Counted from the first letter of the stretch, positions 7,332 to 16,241 are shown. The stretch is DNA of 64,000 nt from CAZUDI01 sp964618975 (GCA_964618975.1 CAZUDI010000008.1:13117-77116); one strand, 5' to 3'. Numbers and translations: made by a program. Notes: generated by a model not told the origin, from the sequence alone.

Positions 7332-8629
7332 AGGAGCTTCACCCGGTACTGATCGGTATCCATATCCTGCAGGTAGGCGGCATAGTAGGGCACAGAGGCC
7401 TTAGCGAACCAGTCTTCGGCTTGGGAGCGGCAGCGCTCGCAGGCATGCCAGGGGATGTGGATGCACAGGACGCGATAGCCGGTCGAGGCCAGGGACTCGA
7501 TCCTGAGCGCCCCGGGGCAGTCACGGCACAGGCGGATGACCTCCCGCTGCGACTCCGAGATCCCGTCCGTATCGTAGTAGAGGCTGCGATGGCGCTCCTC
7601 GAATCCAGCCTTGAAGGCCTTCGGAGAACCGGAGCGCCACTTCCTCAGAAGCGCCGCGCAGAGCTCCTCGATATAGGCCAGCACCCGCGGGGAGTCCCTG
7701 ATTCGGTCGCGGTCCAGGTCCGGCTCGCTCACATAGGTATAATCCATCCCCGCCAGGGCCAGGATAATGCCCGTATTGATGTAGGGCAGCGCCGACTCGA
7801 TGGAATACCCCCCCTCGAGCACGCAGATGTCCGGCGCCAGGCGTTCGTTCAACCGGGCATAGCCGCCGGCCGTGAAGGCCATGTCCGTGATGGGGTCGGA
7901 GTAGTGGTTGTCCTGGCCGGCCGAGTTGATCACGAGGTCCGGCCGGAAATCGTCCAGTACCGGCCGCACGAGGTGCTCGATGACGTGCAGGAAACCGGCG
8001 TCGCTGGTCCTGGGCGGCAGGGGTACATTCATGGTCAGACCGTGTGCCAGGGGGCCGCCCGCCTCGTCGGGAAAGCCGGTGCCGGGGTACAGGGTGCGCC
8101 CGTCCTGGTGCAGGGAGATATAGAGCACGTCCGGATCGTGCCAGTAGATATCCTGGGTTCCGTCACCGTGGTGGCAGTCCGTATCCACGATGGCGATCCT
8201 GTGGATATGAGGGTAGTGCCGGCGCACCCACTCCACCATGACGCCCTCGATATTGATGTTGCAGAATCCGCGGGCGCCCTGCACCACCCGCATGGCATGG
8301 TGCCCGGGGGGACGTACCAGGGCAAAGGATTTCTGTACCACGCCGTCCAGCACCAGGCGGGCCGCCTCGATACACCCTCCGGCCGAAACGCTGTGGGAGG
8401 GGGTGATCTGTGCGGCCACATCCGGCACACAGAAGTGCACCCGCTGCACGTCCTCCTCGCCGGCCAGCCCGGCCTTGAATTCCTGGATGCCCTCGATGTC
8501 CAGCAGCCCCTCCTCCAGGATCTGGTCCTGGGTATAGAGGAGGCGCTCCTGGCGCTCGGGGTGCGTACGGCTGATCTCCCAGTCATAGGCCGGGAAAAGG
8601 ATGAGCCCGGTTGTGGTCATGGCCTTCAT
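7328..8629 (-). CDS. Histone-deacetylase-superfamily hydrolase with Cys-bearing C-terminal extension
   Basis: A 433-residue zinc deacetylase-like protein. Motifs seen are VRPPGHHAM (catalytic His pair), DTDCHHGDGTQ (Zn Asp/His and charge relay), NSAGQDNHYSD (second Zn Asp) and EGGYSI (transition-state Tyr). Bacterial homologues deacetylate acetylpolyamines, acetoin-pathway proteins or other amides. The last about 110 residues go beyond the catalytic core and carry CRDCPG and CERC, a possible metal or redox site. Start 8629 is chosen because GGAGG lies 8 nt upstream and it forms an ATGA overlap with the hydantoinase stop. Substrate unknown. Confidence 0.86.
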   Translation of the reverse strand: MKAMTTTGLILFPAYDWEISRTHPERQERLLYTQDQILEEGLLDIEGIQEFKAGLAGEEDVQRVHFCVPDVAAQITPSHSVSAGGCIEAARLVLDGVVQKSFALVRPPGHHAMRVVQGARGFCNINIEGVMVEWVRRHYPHIHRIAIVDTDCHHGDGTQDIYWHDPDVLYISLHQDGRTLYPGTGFPDEAGGPLAHGLTMNVPLPPRTSDAGFLHVIEHLVRPVLDDFRPDLVINSAGQDNHYSDPITDMAFTAGGYARLNERLAPDICVLEGGYSIESALPYINTGIILALAGMDYTYVSEPDLDRDRIRDSPRVLAYIEELCAALLRKWRSGSPKAFKAGFEERHRSLYYDTDGISESQREVIRLCRDCPGALRIESLASTGYRVLCIHIPWHACERCRSQAEDWFAKASVPYYAAYLQDMDTDQYRVKLL

Positions 8630-10281
8630 CGTGCATGCCTCCATCCGTTGATGAGGCCCGGCCGCGACTGGATGCGCACGCGCATGTTCCTGCCCGTGGT
8701 GCTGAAACCCCGCACCATGTTGAAGCTCTGCTCCTCCACCACGTCCAGCGCCACATCATCGGCCAGCCCCAGATACTCGGTATGCCCCCGCAAGAGGGAA
8801 AAACCCATCTCCTTGAGATCCCCGAGACCGAAGCGGGGCTCCACCTCCCTATCGATATCCAGTTCGGGGCACAGTACCCGCCTGAGCTGAGTGTCGGCAG
8901 TCAGGGTGATCTGCGCCGTGGTCCGCGCCAGGGCCGCACCGAGCGCGTTGGCAACGCGCGAGTAGGGGGGCAGCACGCAGCGCATCCCGAAGACCTCCTC
9001 GATACGGGGCCGAAGGACCTCCGCCGGCCCCCCGATCACCATGACCTGGCTGGGCGTAAAGATCTGGGGGTTGAGCATCTCGTGGATGGTGTAGACGGGG
9101 TGACGGTTGACCCCGTCTACATAACCCAGAGCGGCGGCATGGATATCCCCCACCATGGTGTCCACGATGCGGCGGGCGAAGGGGACGACGTCCTCCCCGG
9201 CCCGGGCGGCGAGATCCCCGATGGCGGCCTCGGCCCGGGACCGGTCGCCCTGATGGTACTGATCGAGCACGGCCAGGGCATCGGTGGGCGTGGGCACAGC
9301 CCCGCCCAGGACGACCGGCGGCCCCACCCGGGCAGGGCCCACCTGAAGCCGTCCGTCCTCGAGGCGCACGGCCGAATCGCCGCCGGCCCCGACACTGAGC
9401 ATATGCAGCCCGCGCACGAGGGTCTTGAGCCCCCCGACACTGACCCCCATGGGTTCGAGGATGGGGATACCCCCTATCAGGAGACCGATGTCCGTGGTGG
9501 TGCCCCCGATGTCGAGCACCAGCGTAGTCTGCGTGTCGCGGCCCAGGGCCAGGGCCCCCATCATGCTGGCAGCCGGCCCGCTCATGATGGTTTCCACCGG
9601 CAGCCGGTCGGCCGCGGCGGAGGAATAGGTGCCACCGTCAGCCTTGAGGAATAACAGCGGGGCATGGATCCCCAGTTCGGACAACGCCTGTCTGACGGCC
9701 TTCACGAAGCGCTCCTGGATGGGCATCATGGCCGTGTTGAAATAGGTGGTGTGCAGGCGCCGGGGAAAATTCAAGGCGCCGCCCATGCGGTTGCCCATGG
9801 TAAGGTAGGTGAAATCGTCGGCGATGAGCTCGGCGATGCGGCGTTCGTGCAACGAGTTGCGCACGGAGAATTTCGACACCACACCCACACCGCGCACCCC
9901 CCTGTCCCGGAGTTCACGGGATACCTGGCGGACCTGCTCCTCCCGGATGGGAATGTATTCCCGCCCACGGTGGTCGATGGCACCGTCGACGAGATAGAAG
10001 TCGTCGCTCAGAAAGTAGTGCCGCGGGTCGATTCCCGGGCCGGCGGAGACGATCATACCCGTCGGCGGATAGTTCTTCACGATAATGGCGTTGGTGGACA
10101 GGGTGGTGGAGAGTACCACCCGCTGGATCTCCCCATACGCCACCCCGAGGTTCTCGACGACGCCCAGGATGGATCCCACCAGGTCATCCGCGGTTACGAC
10201 CTTGGCCAGGGAGACGATCTCCCCTTCGTGGAGGCAGACCGCATCCGTATGTGTGCCGCCGATATCTATTCCGCAAACCAT
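8626..10281 (-). CDS. Hydantoinase/5-oxoprolinase family protein (HyuA-like)
   Basis: A 551-residue ASKHA-fold ATPase of the HyuA group. The N-terminal phosphate loop is CGIDIGGTHTDAVCL, an STTLSTNAI segment follows, and the second phosphate loop is VLDIGGTTTDIGLL. GGxxSVGAGGDSA-type and VIGGPAEVLRP segments complete the fold. Typical HyuA or 5-oxoprolinase A chains are longer (about 650-700 residues) and come with a HyuB subunit; no HyuB is present here, so ATP-dependent opening of a cyclic amide is uncertain. Start ATG 10281 follows GAGGGG; a GTG six bases upstream is possible. First gene of the operon with the HDAC-like and patatin-like genes. Confidence 0.85.
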   Translation of the reverse strand: MVCGIDIGGTHTDAVCLHEGEIVSLAKVVTADDLVGSILGVVENLGVAYGEIQRVVLSTTLSTNAIIVKNYPPTGMIVSAGPGIDPRHYFLSDDFYLVDGAIDHRGREYIPIREEQVRQVSRELRDRGVRGVGVVSKFSVRNSLHERRIAELIADDFTYLTMGNRMGGALNFPRRLHTTYFNTAMMPIQERFVKAVRQALSELGIHAPLLFLKADGGTYSSAAADRLPVETIMSGPAASMMGALALGRDTQTTLVLDIGGTTTDIGLLIGGIPILEPMGVSVGGLKTLVRGLHMLSVGAGGDSAVRLEDGRLQVGPARVGPPVVLGGAVPTPTDALAVLDQYHQGDRSRAEAAIGDLAARAGEDVVPFARRIVDTMVGDIHAAALGYVDGVNRHPVYTIHEMLNPQIFTPSQVMVIGGPAEVLRPRIEEVFGMRCVLPPYSRVANALGAALARTTAQITLTADTQLRRVLCPELDIDREVEPRFGLGDLKEMGFSLLRGHTEYLGLADDVALDVVEEQSFNMVRGFSTTGRNMRVRIQSRPGLINGWRHAR

Positions 10282-10354
10282 ACGCACCCCTCAATCATGG
10301 CGTCGGCATATACCATGTGCGAAGCACCCGGCCGCACCTCCCGGGAGAAGATCC

Positions 10355-10428
10355 AATCATGGGTATAGATTCCAGGGCAAGCCCGGTACCCCAATGCGCG
10401 CCGCAATTCGACCCATAGCGATTAAACC
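10355..10428 (+). repeat. Dispersed intergenic structured repeat, copy 3
   Basis: Starts ATCATGGGTATAGATTCC, continues AGGGCAAGCCC, ends GACCCATAGCGATT. The ends pair as ATGGGT/ACCCAT. It is the only structure seen in the 315-bp gap between the divergent hydantoinase and lipoprotein genes. Confidence 0.75.
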
Positions 10429-10596
10429 CGCCCTTCCCGCACCATATCGCCGCGGGGAGGAATCCTTTCGCACGTGGAGGCAGTATAGCACAAACACCTC
10501 GCAGGGGCCATGAATTTACACCAAATTCCTTACACCTTGCGTGAATATCCACGATCTGTTAGGAGTGGTGCAACACCATCTTATCGGGAGGAGTCA

Positions 10597-11778
10597 GTGA
10601 AAAAGGCGGTCTTGTTCCTTGTCTTCTGTCTCATGTGTGTATCCGGATGCAGTCCGACAAAGCCCGAAATCACCTGGGCCTCGTTCACGGACGCCAACCC
10701 GGTGAGCGGGCAGAGGATCCTCCTGCGGGTATCGTGCACCACGGACAATCCCCCCCTGATGTATCTCTGGAGCGCCAGTGGGGGCACCCTCGAGGACGGC
10801 GGCCTTTCCCAGTATTGGGCCTACTGGACCGCCCCCGAAACCACCGGCGACTACACCATCTCCTGCAGGGTGATCGATGACGAGGGCGAGAACGAGACCT
10901 TCCCCTTCTCCGTGCGGGTGAGTGCCCGCGCGGATGCCGTGAGCCTGCTGGAAGACGGAGAGGTCGCCCTGTGCACGGCCAGGCGCGAGAGATTGAAGGC
11001 CGGGGGCATCTGGGCCGCCGTGGCGGGCGAGTATCTGCATTCGTTCAGCGCCACCGCCAGCAGCACCGCCGGGTGGGGTGAGGATTTCAACACCATGGTG
11101 GTGAGTTCCTTCACCAACTACTACTATACCACCTCCTATGCCTTCAAAGGCGTCCTGGCGGATTCGGCCGAGATCATCACCTATTCCTCCAGCACCGAGG
11201 ATACCCTGGATTGCGACACCTGCGAAGCGGGCGACGTCATCTCCACCATGCACCTCGACGGGTCCTACCTGTGGGTGGGTTCCGGCAGCGGTCTGCACGG
11301 CTATGCATCCTCCGACTGGATGGACAGACAGCTCGACGATGCCGTCTTCGACATCTATTCGGATACCGACCTCACCCTGGTGGCCACCACGGCGGGAATC
11401 TACACCTGGGACAAGGAGACCGACTCCAGCCCAGCCTGGACCGCGCCCGAAGGCGCCCTGGCGGACCCGGCCTGCGCGGTGGTGCTGGATAGCCAGGGCA
11501 ACATCTGGAGCGTAAACAGCGCCTTAAACGAGGTCCGCATCAACGGCATCGCCTGTGCGGCGCAGCCCGATGTAGTGGTGTGCAGCCTGGATGTGGACCT
11601 CTTGGAGCGCATCTGGTGCGGCACCTACTGCACCACGGACGGCGGCGAGACCTGGACGAACCCCACCGGGATCGACGATTCCACGGATCAGATCGTCGCC
11701 TCCCAGGTCAGTCCCGAGGGCCTGCTCTACCTGAGATCAGTCTCCGGACGCCTGTATGTCTGGGGCAAGGCCCCCTGA
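10597..11778 (+). CDS. Secreted lipoprotein, unknown function
   Basis: A 393-residue protein with a lipoprotein signal (VKKAVLFLVFCLMCVSGCSP; lipobox Cys near residue 19). After the lipobox comes an Ig/PKD-like beta segment (about 25-110: SGQRILLRVSC...YTISCRVIDDEG). A Gly/Thr/Trp-rich beta region follows with recurring strands such as GSYLWVGSGSGLHGY, TTAGIYTW, GNIWSVNS and ERIWCGTYCTTDGGETW, resembling beta-propeller blades. The GTG at 10597 directly follows GGGAGGAG and starts the signal peptide; the longer open frame lacks both. Probably anchored in the outer membrane. I recognise no specific family. Confidence 0.75.
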   Translation: MKKAVLFLVFCLMCVSGCSPTKPEITWASFTDANPVSGQRILLRVSCTTDNPPLMYLWSASGGTLEDGGLSQYWAYWTAPETTGDYTISCRVIDDEGENETFPFSVRVSARADAVSLLEDGEVALCTARRERLKAGGIWAAVAGEYLHSFSATASSTAGWGEDFNTMVVSSFTNYYYTTSYAFKGVLADSAEIITYSSSTEDTLDCDTCEAGDVISTMHLDGSYLWVGSGSGLHGYASSDWMDRQLDDAVFDIYSDTDLTLVATTAGIYTWDKETDSSPAWTAPEGALADPACAVVLDSQGNIWSVNSALNEVRINGIACAAQPDVVVCSLDVDLLERIWCGTYCTTDGGETWTNPTGIDDSTDQIVASQVSPEGLLYLRSVSGRLYVWGKAP

Positions 11779-12148
11779 CAAGAGGGGCTCCCTGATCGCC
11801 GCCTTCCCCGGTCAGGGCCGCCGGCAGCATTTCCCTATGAGGTCACAGGATTGGATGGGGATACGCCAGGCACCTTTTATCACCTCAGATGTGGTTAATA
11901 AACCAGCCCTGGGTTCCTTGCCTGCCACCAGCGAGGGCAGGTGCGATTTATTTTATTGCTCCGGCAGACAGACCTAGACATCATCGATGAAAGCGTCATA
12001 CAACAAGAACGGCCTAAGACCTTCAACTATCAATAATTACAATTTATTCCTGCCAAAGGAACGGATCTTCATATGACCGCCTTCCAACAGTCACGTGCTT
12101 TTCGGCAGGGCAGGCTCACCGCGGCCGCAGGCGCCTTGCGGGTATCGC
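11779..12148. other. Convergent intergenic region, about 370 bp, no gene seen
   Basis: AT-richer than its surroundings (notably 11990-12060). A small hairpin CCTGCC/GGCAGG near 11919-11940 is followed by a T-rich stretch and could end the lipoprotein transcript. No good copy of the dispersed repeat, no RNA gene and no plausible coding frame. Confidence 0.35.
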
Positions 12149-12715
12149 TCAGGGGCACTTTGTCCCGTTCTGGCGGGTGCGTCGGGCGATATCCTCGGCG
12201 CTGCGCTTGACGAGTGCGCGCAGGAGTTCCTCGGGATAGGGCGAGGGGGGAAAGATGCGGCTGAACCAGGTCAGATGCACGCCGGAGCGCTCATAGGCGA
12301 CGCCTGAGTGCTTAAGGTAGCGGGTCTGGCTGTCTTTCATGGAGACGATGCGCACCGTCAGGTTCGCCCGCGAGGGCGTGTCGGTGCCCCCGTAATACAG
12401 TTGCCCGATCTCGCCCTGCAGCACAAGGGGGGTGCTCACGGAGTCATCCGCGGAAAGGACCACCCGCCGGAAGGCCCCGGCCTCCAGCAGGCAGGTCTGC
12501 ATGTATTCGGCGGCGTACAGGCCCCATTTCGCTTGGGCGCCTTCGAAAGGCTGTACCGTGATGCCCCCTTCGAAGGCCTCGGCAAGCCCCCAGTCGATGG
12601 GGGTGTCTTCCTGCAGACGGTAGTCGGGCCTGATCAGGGCGCAGCCGGGAAGCGTCATCCAGAGAACGCACAGCCCAACGAGAAACATGCGGCCCAAGAC
12701 ATGGTCATCGTTCAT
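12149..12715 (-). CDS. Lipoprotein, unknown, in pilin/FlgO-like operon
   Basis: 188 residues. The signal RMFLVGLCVLWMTLPGCALI has a lipobox Cys at about residue 25, so it is probably an outer-membrane lipoprotein. After it, a mixed alpha/beta domain starts GGITVQPFEGAQAKWG and continues with VLQGEIGQLYYGG and NLTVRIVSMKDSQTRYLKHSGVA. This pattern recalls the CsgG/TolB-N/LpoB type of envelope lipoprotein, but I cannot assign a family. Start 12715 gives an 11-bp overlap with the upstream FlgO-like gene; an ATG at 12739 is also open. Last gene of the pilin operon. Confidence 0.7.
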   Translation of the reverse strand: MNDDHVLGRMFLVGLCVLWMTLPGCALIRPDYRLQEDTPIDWGLAEAFEGGITVQPFEGAQAKWGLYAAEYMQTCLLEAGAFRRVVLSADDSVSTPLVLQGEIGQLYYGGTDTPSRANLTVRIVSMKDSQTRYLKHSGVAYERSGVHLTWFSRIFPPSPYPEELLRALVKRSAEDIARRTRQNGTKCP

Positions 12716-13238
12716 AGAGTCTCTTCTCCGGGCAGCCACGCAGGAGGTCCCTGACCGAAGCGGTCTTGCTCAGGTTGACCGTACTGGCCGTGATGACGTC
12801 ACTGGTGGTAAAATCCACTGCCCGTACGTTAAGGGCCACCGAGCCCCGCTGGACCACATAGGTGCCCACGACGATGATGCCCGCGCGCTGTTCGTCCTTC
12901 AGACGCGCGGCATCGCGACTGAGGGCCATGAGACCGTCCTGGCAGGTGATGTAGGGCACTTCCCTGAGCTGCACCTCGAGGACGTTGACCTGTTCGGCGA
13001 CCAGGGCACCGATAAGCAGTTCCTGCATGGCCAGCCCGAAATCGCCGGGCCGGAAGGTGGAAGCATCCACGGGGGCGGCCACAATGACCGTGATACCCGC
13101 ATAGGACGACTCGAGCCCCATGCCGATCGAACGGGCGACGGCCTGTGCACAGGCCTGTGGGGTAAAGGCCTGCTGCGTGGTCAGGTGGGCGCAGCTAAGG
13201 GTCAGCACCAACGGCAAGATCCACCACAGCCTTTTCAC
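12705..13238 (-). CDS. FlgO-like outer membrane lipoprotein
   Basis: 177 residues with a lipoprotein signal (KRLWWILPLVLTLSCAH). The mature part has the FlgO-domain layout: helix and strand FRPGDFGLAMQELLIGALVAEQVNVLEVQLREVPYI, then DGLMALSRDAARLKDEQRAGIIVVGTYVVQRGSVALNVRAVDFTTSDVITAS, matching the conserved ALSRD, V-GTY and N-R-V landmarks. FlgO in Vibrio is an outer-membrane lipoprotein of flagellar motility; FlgO domains also occur outside flagellar loci. No flagellar gene is in the window; the neighbours are a type IV pilin and two other envelope proteins. It overlaps the gene before it by 4 bp (ATGA). Confidence 0.78.
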   Translation of the reverse strand: MKRLWWILPLVLTLSCAHLTTQQAFTPQACAQAVARSIGMGLESSYAGITVIVAAPVDASTFRPGDFGLAMQELLIGALVAEQVNVLEVQLREVPYITCQDGLMALSRDAARLKDEQRAGIIVVGTYVVQRGSVALNVRAVDFTTSDVITASTVNLSKTASVRDLLRGCPEKRLYER

Positions 13239-13771
13239 GGCGCGCCTCCGATGGGAATGCGTGTGCGTGTGCGGTAGCGGTGCGACGTGAGGCCCTCGTT
13301 CCAGGGTGCAAGCACGGTTGAGAAGACCCCCTCGCCGCTGGCGATCACCCGCTCGCCGCTTTTGAGCTGCGCCAGGGTGAGCAGGCGGTCCTGGCAGGGG
13401 GTCAGGGTGAGCTGCAGGACATAGAAGGCCTCATCGGGCCGGGTTGCGAGCTGAAAGCCGCGCCGCAACAGGCAGCGCTCCACCATGGAGGCCACGAAGG
13501 CATCACAGAGCAGCGGGGCCTGCGGATGCCGGCTGTCGAACCACGTCAGGTGCAGCGTATCCGGGACGATCCCCTGGGTCAGCGTGGCGCACAACTCATC
13601 CACCTGTTTCTCGAGCGGTGTCTGTTCCAGGGACTTGACCACCCTGGCTTCGGAGGCATACAGGGGGGTGGCGGCCAGGACAAGCAACAGGGCCAGAACT
13701 CCGGGCAGCGCCCGTGATCCGAGAAGGCGCTGTCTGGTTGTCTGCCCTCCCCTTACGGCCCTTGAGGACAT
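13235..13771 (-). CDS. Secreted protein, unknown, in pilin/FlgO-like operon
   Basis: 178 residues. A signal peptide (RALPGVLALLLVLAATPLYASEA) is followed by an alpha/beta domain with DAFVASMVERCLLRRGFQLATRP and FYVLQLTLTPCQDRLLTLAQL. The helix, rising-strand, DAF...L..RGF pattern is loosely like the FlgO domain next to it, so it may be a diverged relative. GAGGAGG sits upstream of the ATG at 13771 and touches the pilin stop. Two earlier in-frame starts have no ribosome site. Function unknown. Confidence 0.7.
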   Translation of the reverse strand: MSSRAVRGGQTTRQRLLGSRALPGVLALLLVLAATPLYASEARVVKSLEQTPLEKQVDELCATLTQGIVPDTLHLTWFDSRHPQAPLLCDAFVASMVERCLLRRGFQLATRPDEAFYVLQLTLTPCQDRLLTLAQLKSGERVIASGEGVFSTVLAPWNEGLTSHRYRTRTRIPIGGAP

Positions 13772-13785
13772 GGACAACCCCCTCC

Positions 13786-14223
13786 TCATGGACGCAGGGT
13801 GGTCCACAGGTCCTGGTTGGCTGTACAGGCCCCTCCCACCCACCGTCCACAGGTGCCGTCATCCCGGATACAGAAGACGATGTTCTGGTTCGAACTGTCG
13901 TTGTCCGGGGCATGCACACCCGCCGGGGTCGCGATGGCCGTAAAGTTCTGGCCACTCCCGGTGCTCGTGGCCGTGAACGCATAGAAATCACTGCTGAAGG
14001 TATTGGGATAGGCGGCACTCAGGGTGGCGAGACTGGTGTAGGCACCATGTTCCGCCCGGTAGCGCTCCTGGTACAGGGCGATGGTCTGCAGCCCGTTGAC
14101 CGCTTCCGAGCGCCGCACCTTCTTGACATGACCGGTATAGGAAGGTATGGCGATAACGGCAAGGATGCCGACGATCACCACCACCACCATGACCTCCAAG
14201 AGACTGAACCCTCTCCTCCCCAT
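13786..14223 (-). CDS. Type IV pilin (PilE-like)
   Basis: 145 residues with the class III signal MGRRGFSLLEVMVVVVIVGILAVIAIPSY: a short basic leader, a Gly-Phe cleavage site for the prepilin peptidase PilD, Glu at +5 and a long hydrophobic helix. The globular part has two late Cys (FCIRDDGTCG and GGACTANQD) that could form the D-region disulfide. GGGAGGAG precedes the ATG. It is a minor or major pilin or pseudopilin of type IV pili or type II secretion. It leads a likely four-gene operon with three envelope proteins, the next starting 14 bp downstream. No assembly genes are in the window. Confidence 0.88.
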   Translation of the reverse strand: MGRRGFSLLEVMVVVVIVGILAVIAIPSYTGHVKKVRRSEAVNGLQTIALYQERYRAEHGAYTSLATLSAAYPNTFSSDFYAFTATSTGSGQNFTAIATPAGVHAPDNDSSNQNIVFCIRDDGTCGRWVGGACTANQDLWTTLRP

Positions 14224-14428
14224 TGACGCTCCTCCCTCGTGGATAGATCTCATAATTCCTATCGGCACTATGCGCCAAAAACAAGAGGGATATCGTGCCC
14301 GCAGGCTCAGCCTCCCCATATCCTCAGCACCTGGCACCCTCTGCCGGCGATCGGCGGAACCCCGGCAATCCCCGCCTGCCAACAGGAGACTTGACTTGGA
14401 ACGGGCTCTGCCGCTAAGAAAGGCTTCC

Positions 14429-15751
14429 ATGAGGGGCTACGTGAAGATCTTCACCTATGGCTGCCAGATGAACGATCTGGACACCCGCAAGATGTACTCC
14501 GATCTCGCTCGCAGCGGCTGGTGCCCGACCGAAGATCTCCATCAGGCCGACCTCGTCATCCTCAACACCTGTACGGTCCGGCAGAAGGCCCATGAAAAGG
14601 CCCTGAGCAACCTGGGCCGTCTGCGGCGCTACAAGCGCTGCAAGCCGCATCTGATCATCGCCGTCACCGGGTGTGTGGCGCAGGAACTCGGCGCCGAGCT
14701 GCCCGCCAGAATGCCCCATGTGGACATCGTGCTCGGCACGCACCAGCTCCACCGCCTGAGAGAGGCCGTCGCGAGGCCGGCCTCCCACAGCGGCCCCTTC
14801 ATCGACACGCGCTACGGGGTGGAAATTCCCTCCCTGGAGACCGTCCCCGAGCCCGAGTTCATGGATGCGCCGCACCGCTGCGCCCTCACGATCATGCAGG
14901 GCTGCAACAACTACTGTGCCTACTGTATCGTCCCCTTTGTGCGCGGTCCGGAGATCAGCCGCGACTGGCGCTCCATCCTGAGCGAGGCCCGCACCTATGC
15001 GGCCCGCGGCGTCAAGGAGATCCTCCTCCTCGGCCAGAACGTGAATTCCTATGCCGGGGGCCTCAGCTTCCCCGAGCTCCTGCACCAACTACATGCCATT
15101 GAGGGCCTCGAGCGCATCCGCTTCACCACCTCGCACCCCAAGGACATGAGCGCGGAACTCATCGCCTGCTTCGCCGCGCTGCCTAAACTCTGCAGCCACG
15201 TCCATCTGCCCTTCCAGTCCGGATCGGACTCGGTGCTGAAATCCATGCAGCGAGGCTATACCAGGGCGCATTATCTCGGTCTGATCGAGGCACTGAGGGG
15301 AGCCCGGCCGGACATGGCCTTCAGTGCGGATGTCATCGTGGGGTTTCCGGGCGAGCGTGACACCGACTTCACCCAGACCCTGATGCTGCTGCGCGAGGTT
15401 GGCTTCGACGGCCTGTATTCCTTCCGTTACTCACCCCGGCCCGGGACGGCGGCGGCGAGGCTCATAGACGATGTCCCCCTGGAGATGAAAGCCCACAGGC
15501 TCTCCGAACTGCAGGCGCTGCAGCGGCAAATCACCCTCGAGAACCACCTAGCCCAGGTAGGCCGCACCTGCCGCGTGCTCGTGGACGGCCTCAGTTCCCG
15601 CCATGCCGACCAGGTCTGTGGCCGCACCAGCGGCAACACCATCGTCAACTTTCCGGGCAAGGTCTCCCTGGTGGGGACCTCCGTCGAGGTACGCATCACC
15701 CGCGCCAATCCCAATTCCCTTACCGGCAAGCAGCTGGAAGGTCGGCACTGA
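14429..15751 (+). CDS. miaB: tRNA-2-methylthio-N6-isopentenyladenosine synthase MiaB
   Basis: 440 residues, the full MiaB length. The UPF0004 N-domain has KIFTYGCQMN (Cys11), LNTCTVRQKA (Cys48) and TGCVAQ (Cys82), which bind the auxiliary 4Fe-4S cluster. The radical-SAM motif CNNYCAYC lies near 155, followed by GRGxxEI-type AARGVKEILLLGQNVNSY. A C-terminal TRAM domain closes the protein (VGRTCRVLVDG...VEVRITRANPNSLTG). It methylthiolates i6A37 in tRNAs. GQNVNSY and GCQMN distinguish MiaB from MtaB and RimO. The ATG at 14429 starts the domain directly; the open frame extends upstream without similarity. Confidence 0.93.
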   Translation: MRGYVKIFTYGCQMNDLDTRKMYSDLARSGWCPTEDLHQADLVILNTCTVRQKAHEKALSNLGRLRRYKRCKPHLIIAVTGCVAQELGAELPARMPHVDIVLGTHQLHRLREAVARPASHSGPFIDTRYGVEIPSLETVPEPEFMDAPHRCALTIMQGCNNYCAYCIVPFVRGPEISRDWRSILSEARTYAARGVKEILLLGQNVNSYAGGLSFPELLHQLHAIEGLERIRFTTSHPKDMSAELIACFAALPKLCSHVHLPFQSGSDSVLKSMQRGYTRAHYLGLIEALRGARPDMAFSADVIVGFPGERDTDFTQTLMLLREVGFDGLYSFRYSPRPGTAAARLIDDVPLEMKAHRLSELQALQRQITLENHLAQVGRTCRVLVDGLSSRHADQVCGRTSGNTIVNFPGKVSLVGTSVEVRITRANPNSLTGKQLEGRH

Positions 15752-15758
15752 ATGGAGT

Positions 15759-16241
15759 TCAGGGTTTTTCTTCCGGCGCCCGGCCCTTGTCGGGGCCCTG
15801 CCCGCCGTCGATGCGCAGGATCTGCGCCAGATCGTTGGCGGTAGCGATGATGCGCTCGATGCGCTCGGGGCTGAAACCGTTCATGTTGCCCGTGATGGTC
15901 TCGAGGTTATAGCGTTCGATGTCGGCCACCATCTGCGCCCCCCTCCCGGTGAGGTGCACATGCACGCCACGCCGGTCCTCCGGCACGTAGACCCGCTCCA
16001 CAAATCCCACCTGCTCCAGCCGGCCCAGGAGCCTCGTGGCCGAACTGAAGGGGATCATTAACGTCTCGACGATCTCCCCCATACGTAACGGTGAGATGCG
16101 GCTAAGGGTCTTGAGGGTCAGAATCTCCATGTATCCCAGGCCGAATTCCTTGATATTGTCCCGTTCAAACCGATAGACGCTCATGAGCGCACGGTACAAA
16201 AGATCCACAAGCGCCTCGGCCCGGGGGCCATCCTTCTCCAT
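15759..16241 (-). CDS. MarR-family transcriptional regulator
   Basis: 160 residues with a winged-helix MarR core: LGYMEILTLKTLSRISPLRMGEIVETLMIPFSSATRLLGRLEQVGFVERVYVPEDRRGVHVHLTGRGAQMV contains the recognition helix and the DRR wing motif. It binds DNA as a dimer, usually to repress nearby genes in response to small phenolic or lipid ligands. The divergent crotonase gene at 16566 is the nearest candidate target. Start 16241 follows AAAGGATGGAGG; an in-frame ATG at 16295 is less likely. It converges on miaB with 7 bp between stops. Confidence 0.85.
   Translation of the reverse strand: MEKDGPRAEALVDLLYRALMSVYRFERDNIKEFGLGYMEILTLKTLSRISPLRMGEIVETLMIPFSSATRLLGRLEQVGFVERVYVPEDRRGVHVHLTGRGAQMVADIERYNLETITGNMNGFSPERIERIIATANDLAQILRIDGGQGPDKGRAPEEKP

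Noticed and set aside
14224..14300. Sigma54 promoter before the pilin gene
   Set aside because: A GG...GC pair occurs, but with 8 bp between instead of the required 10.
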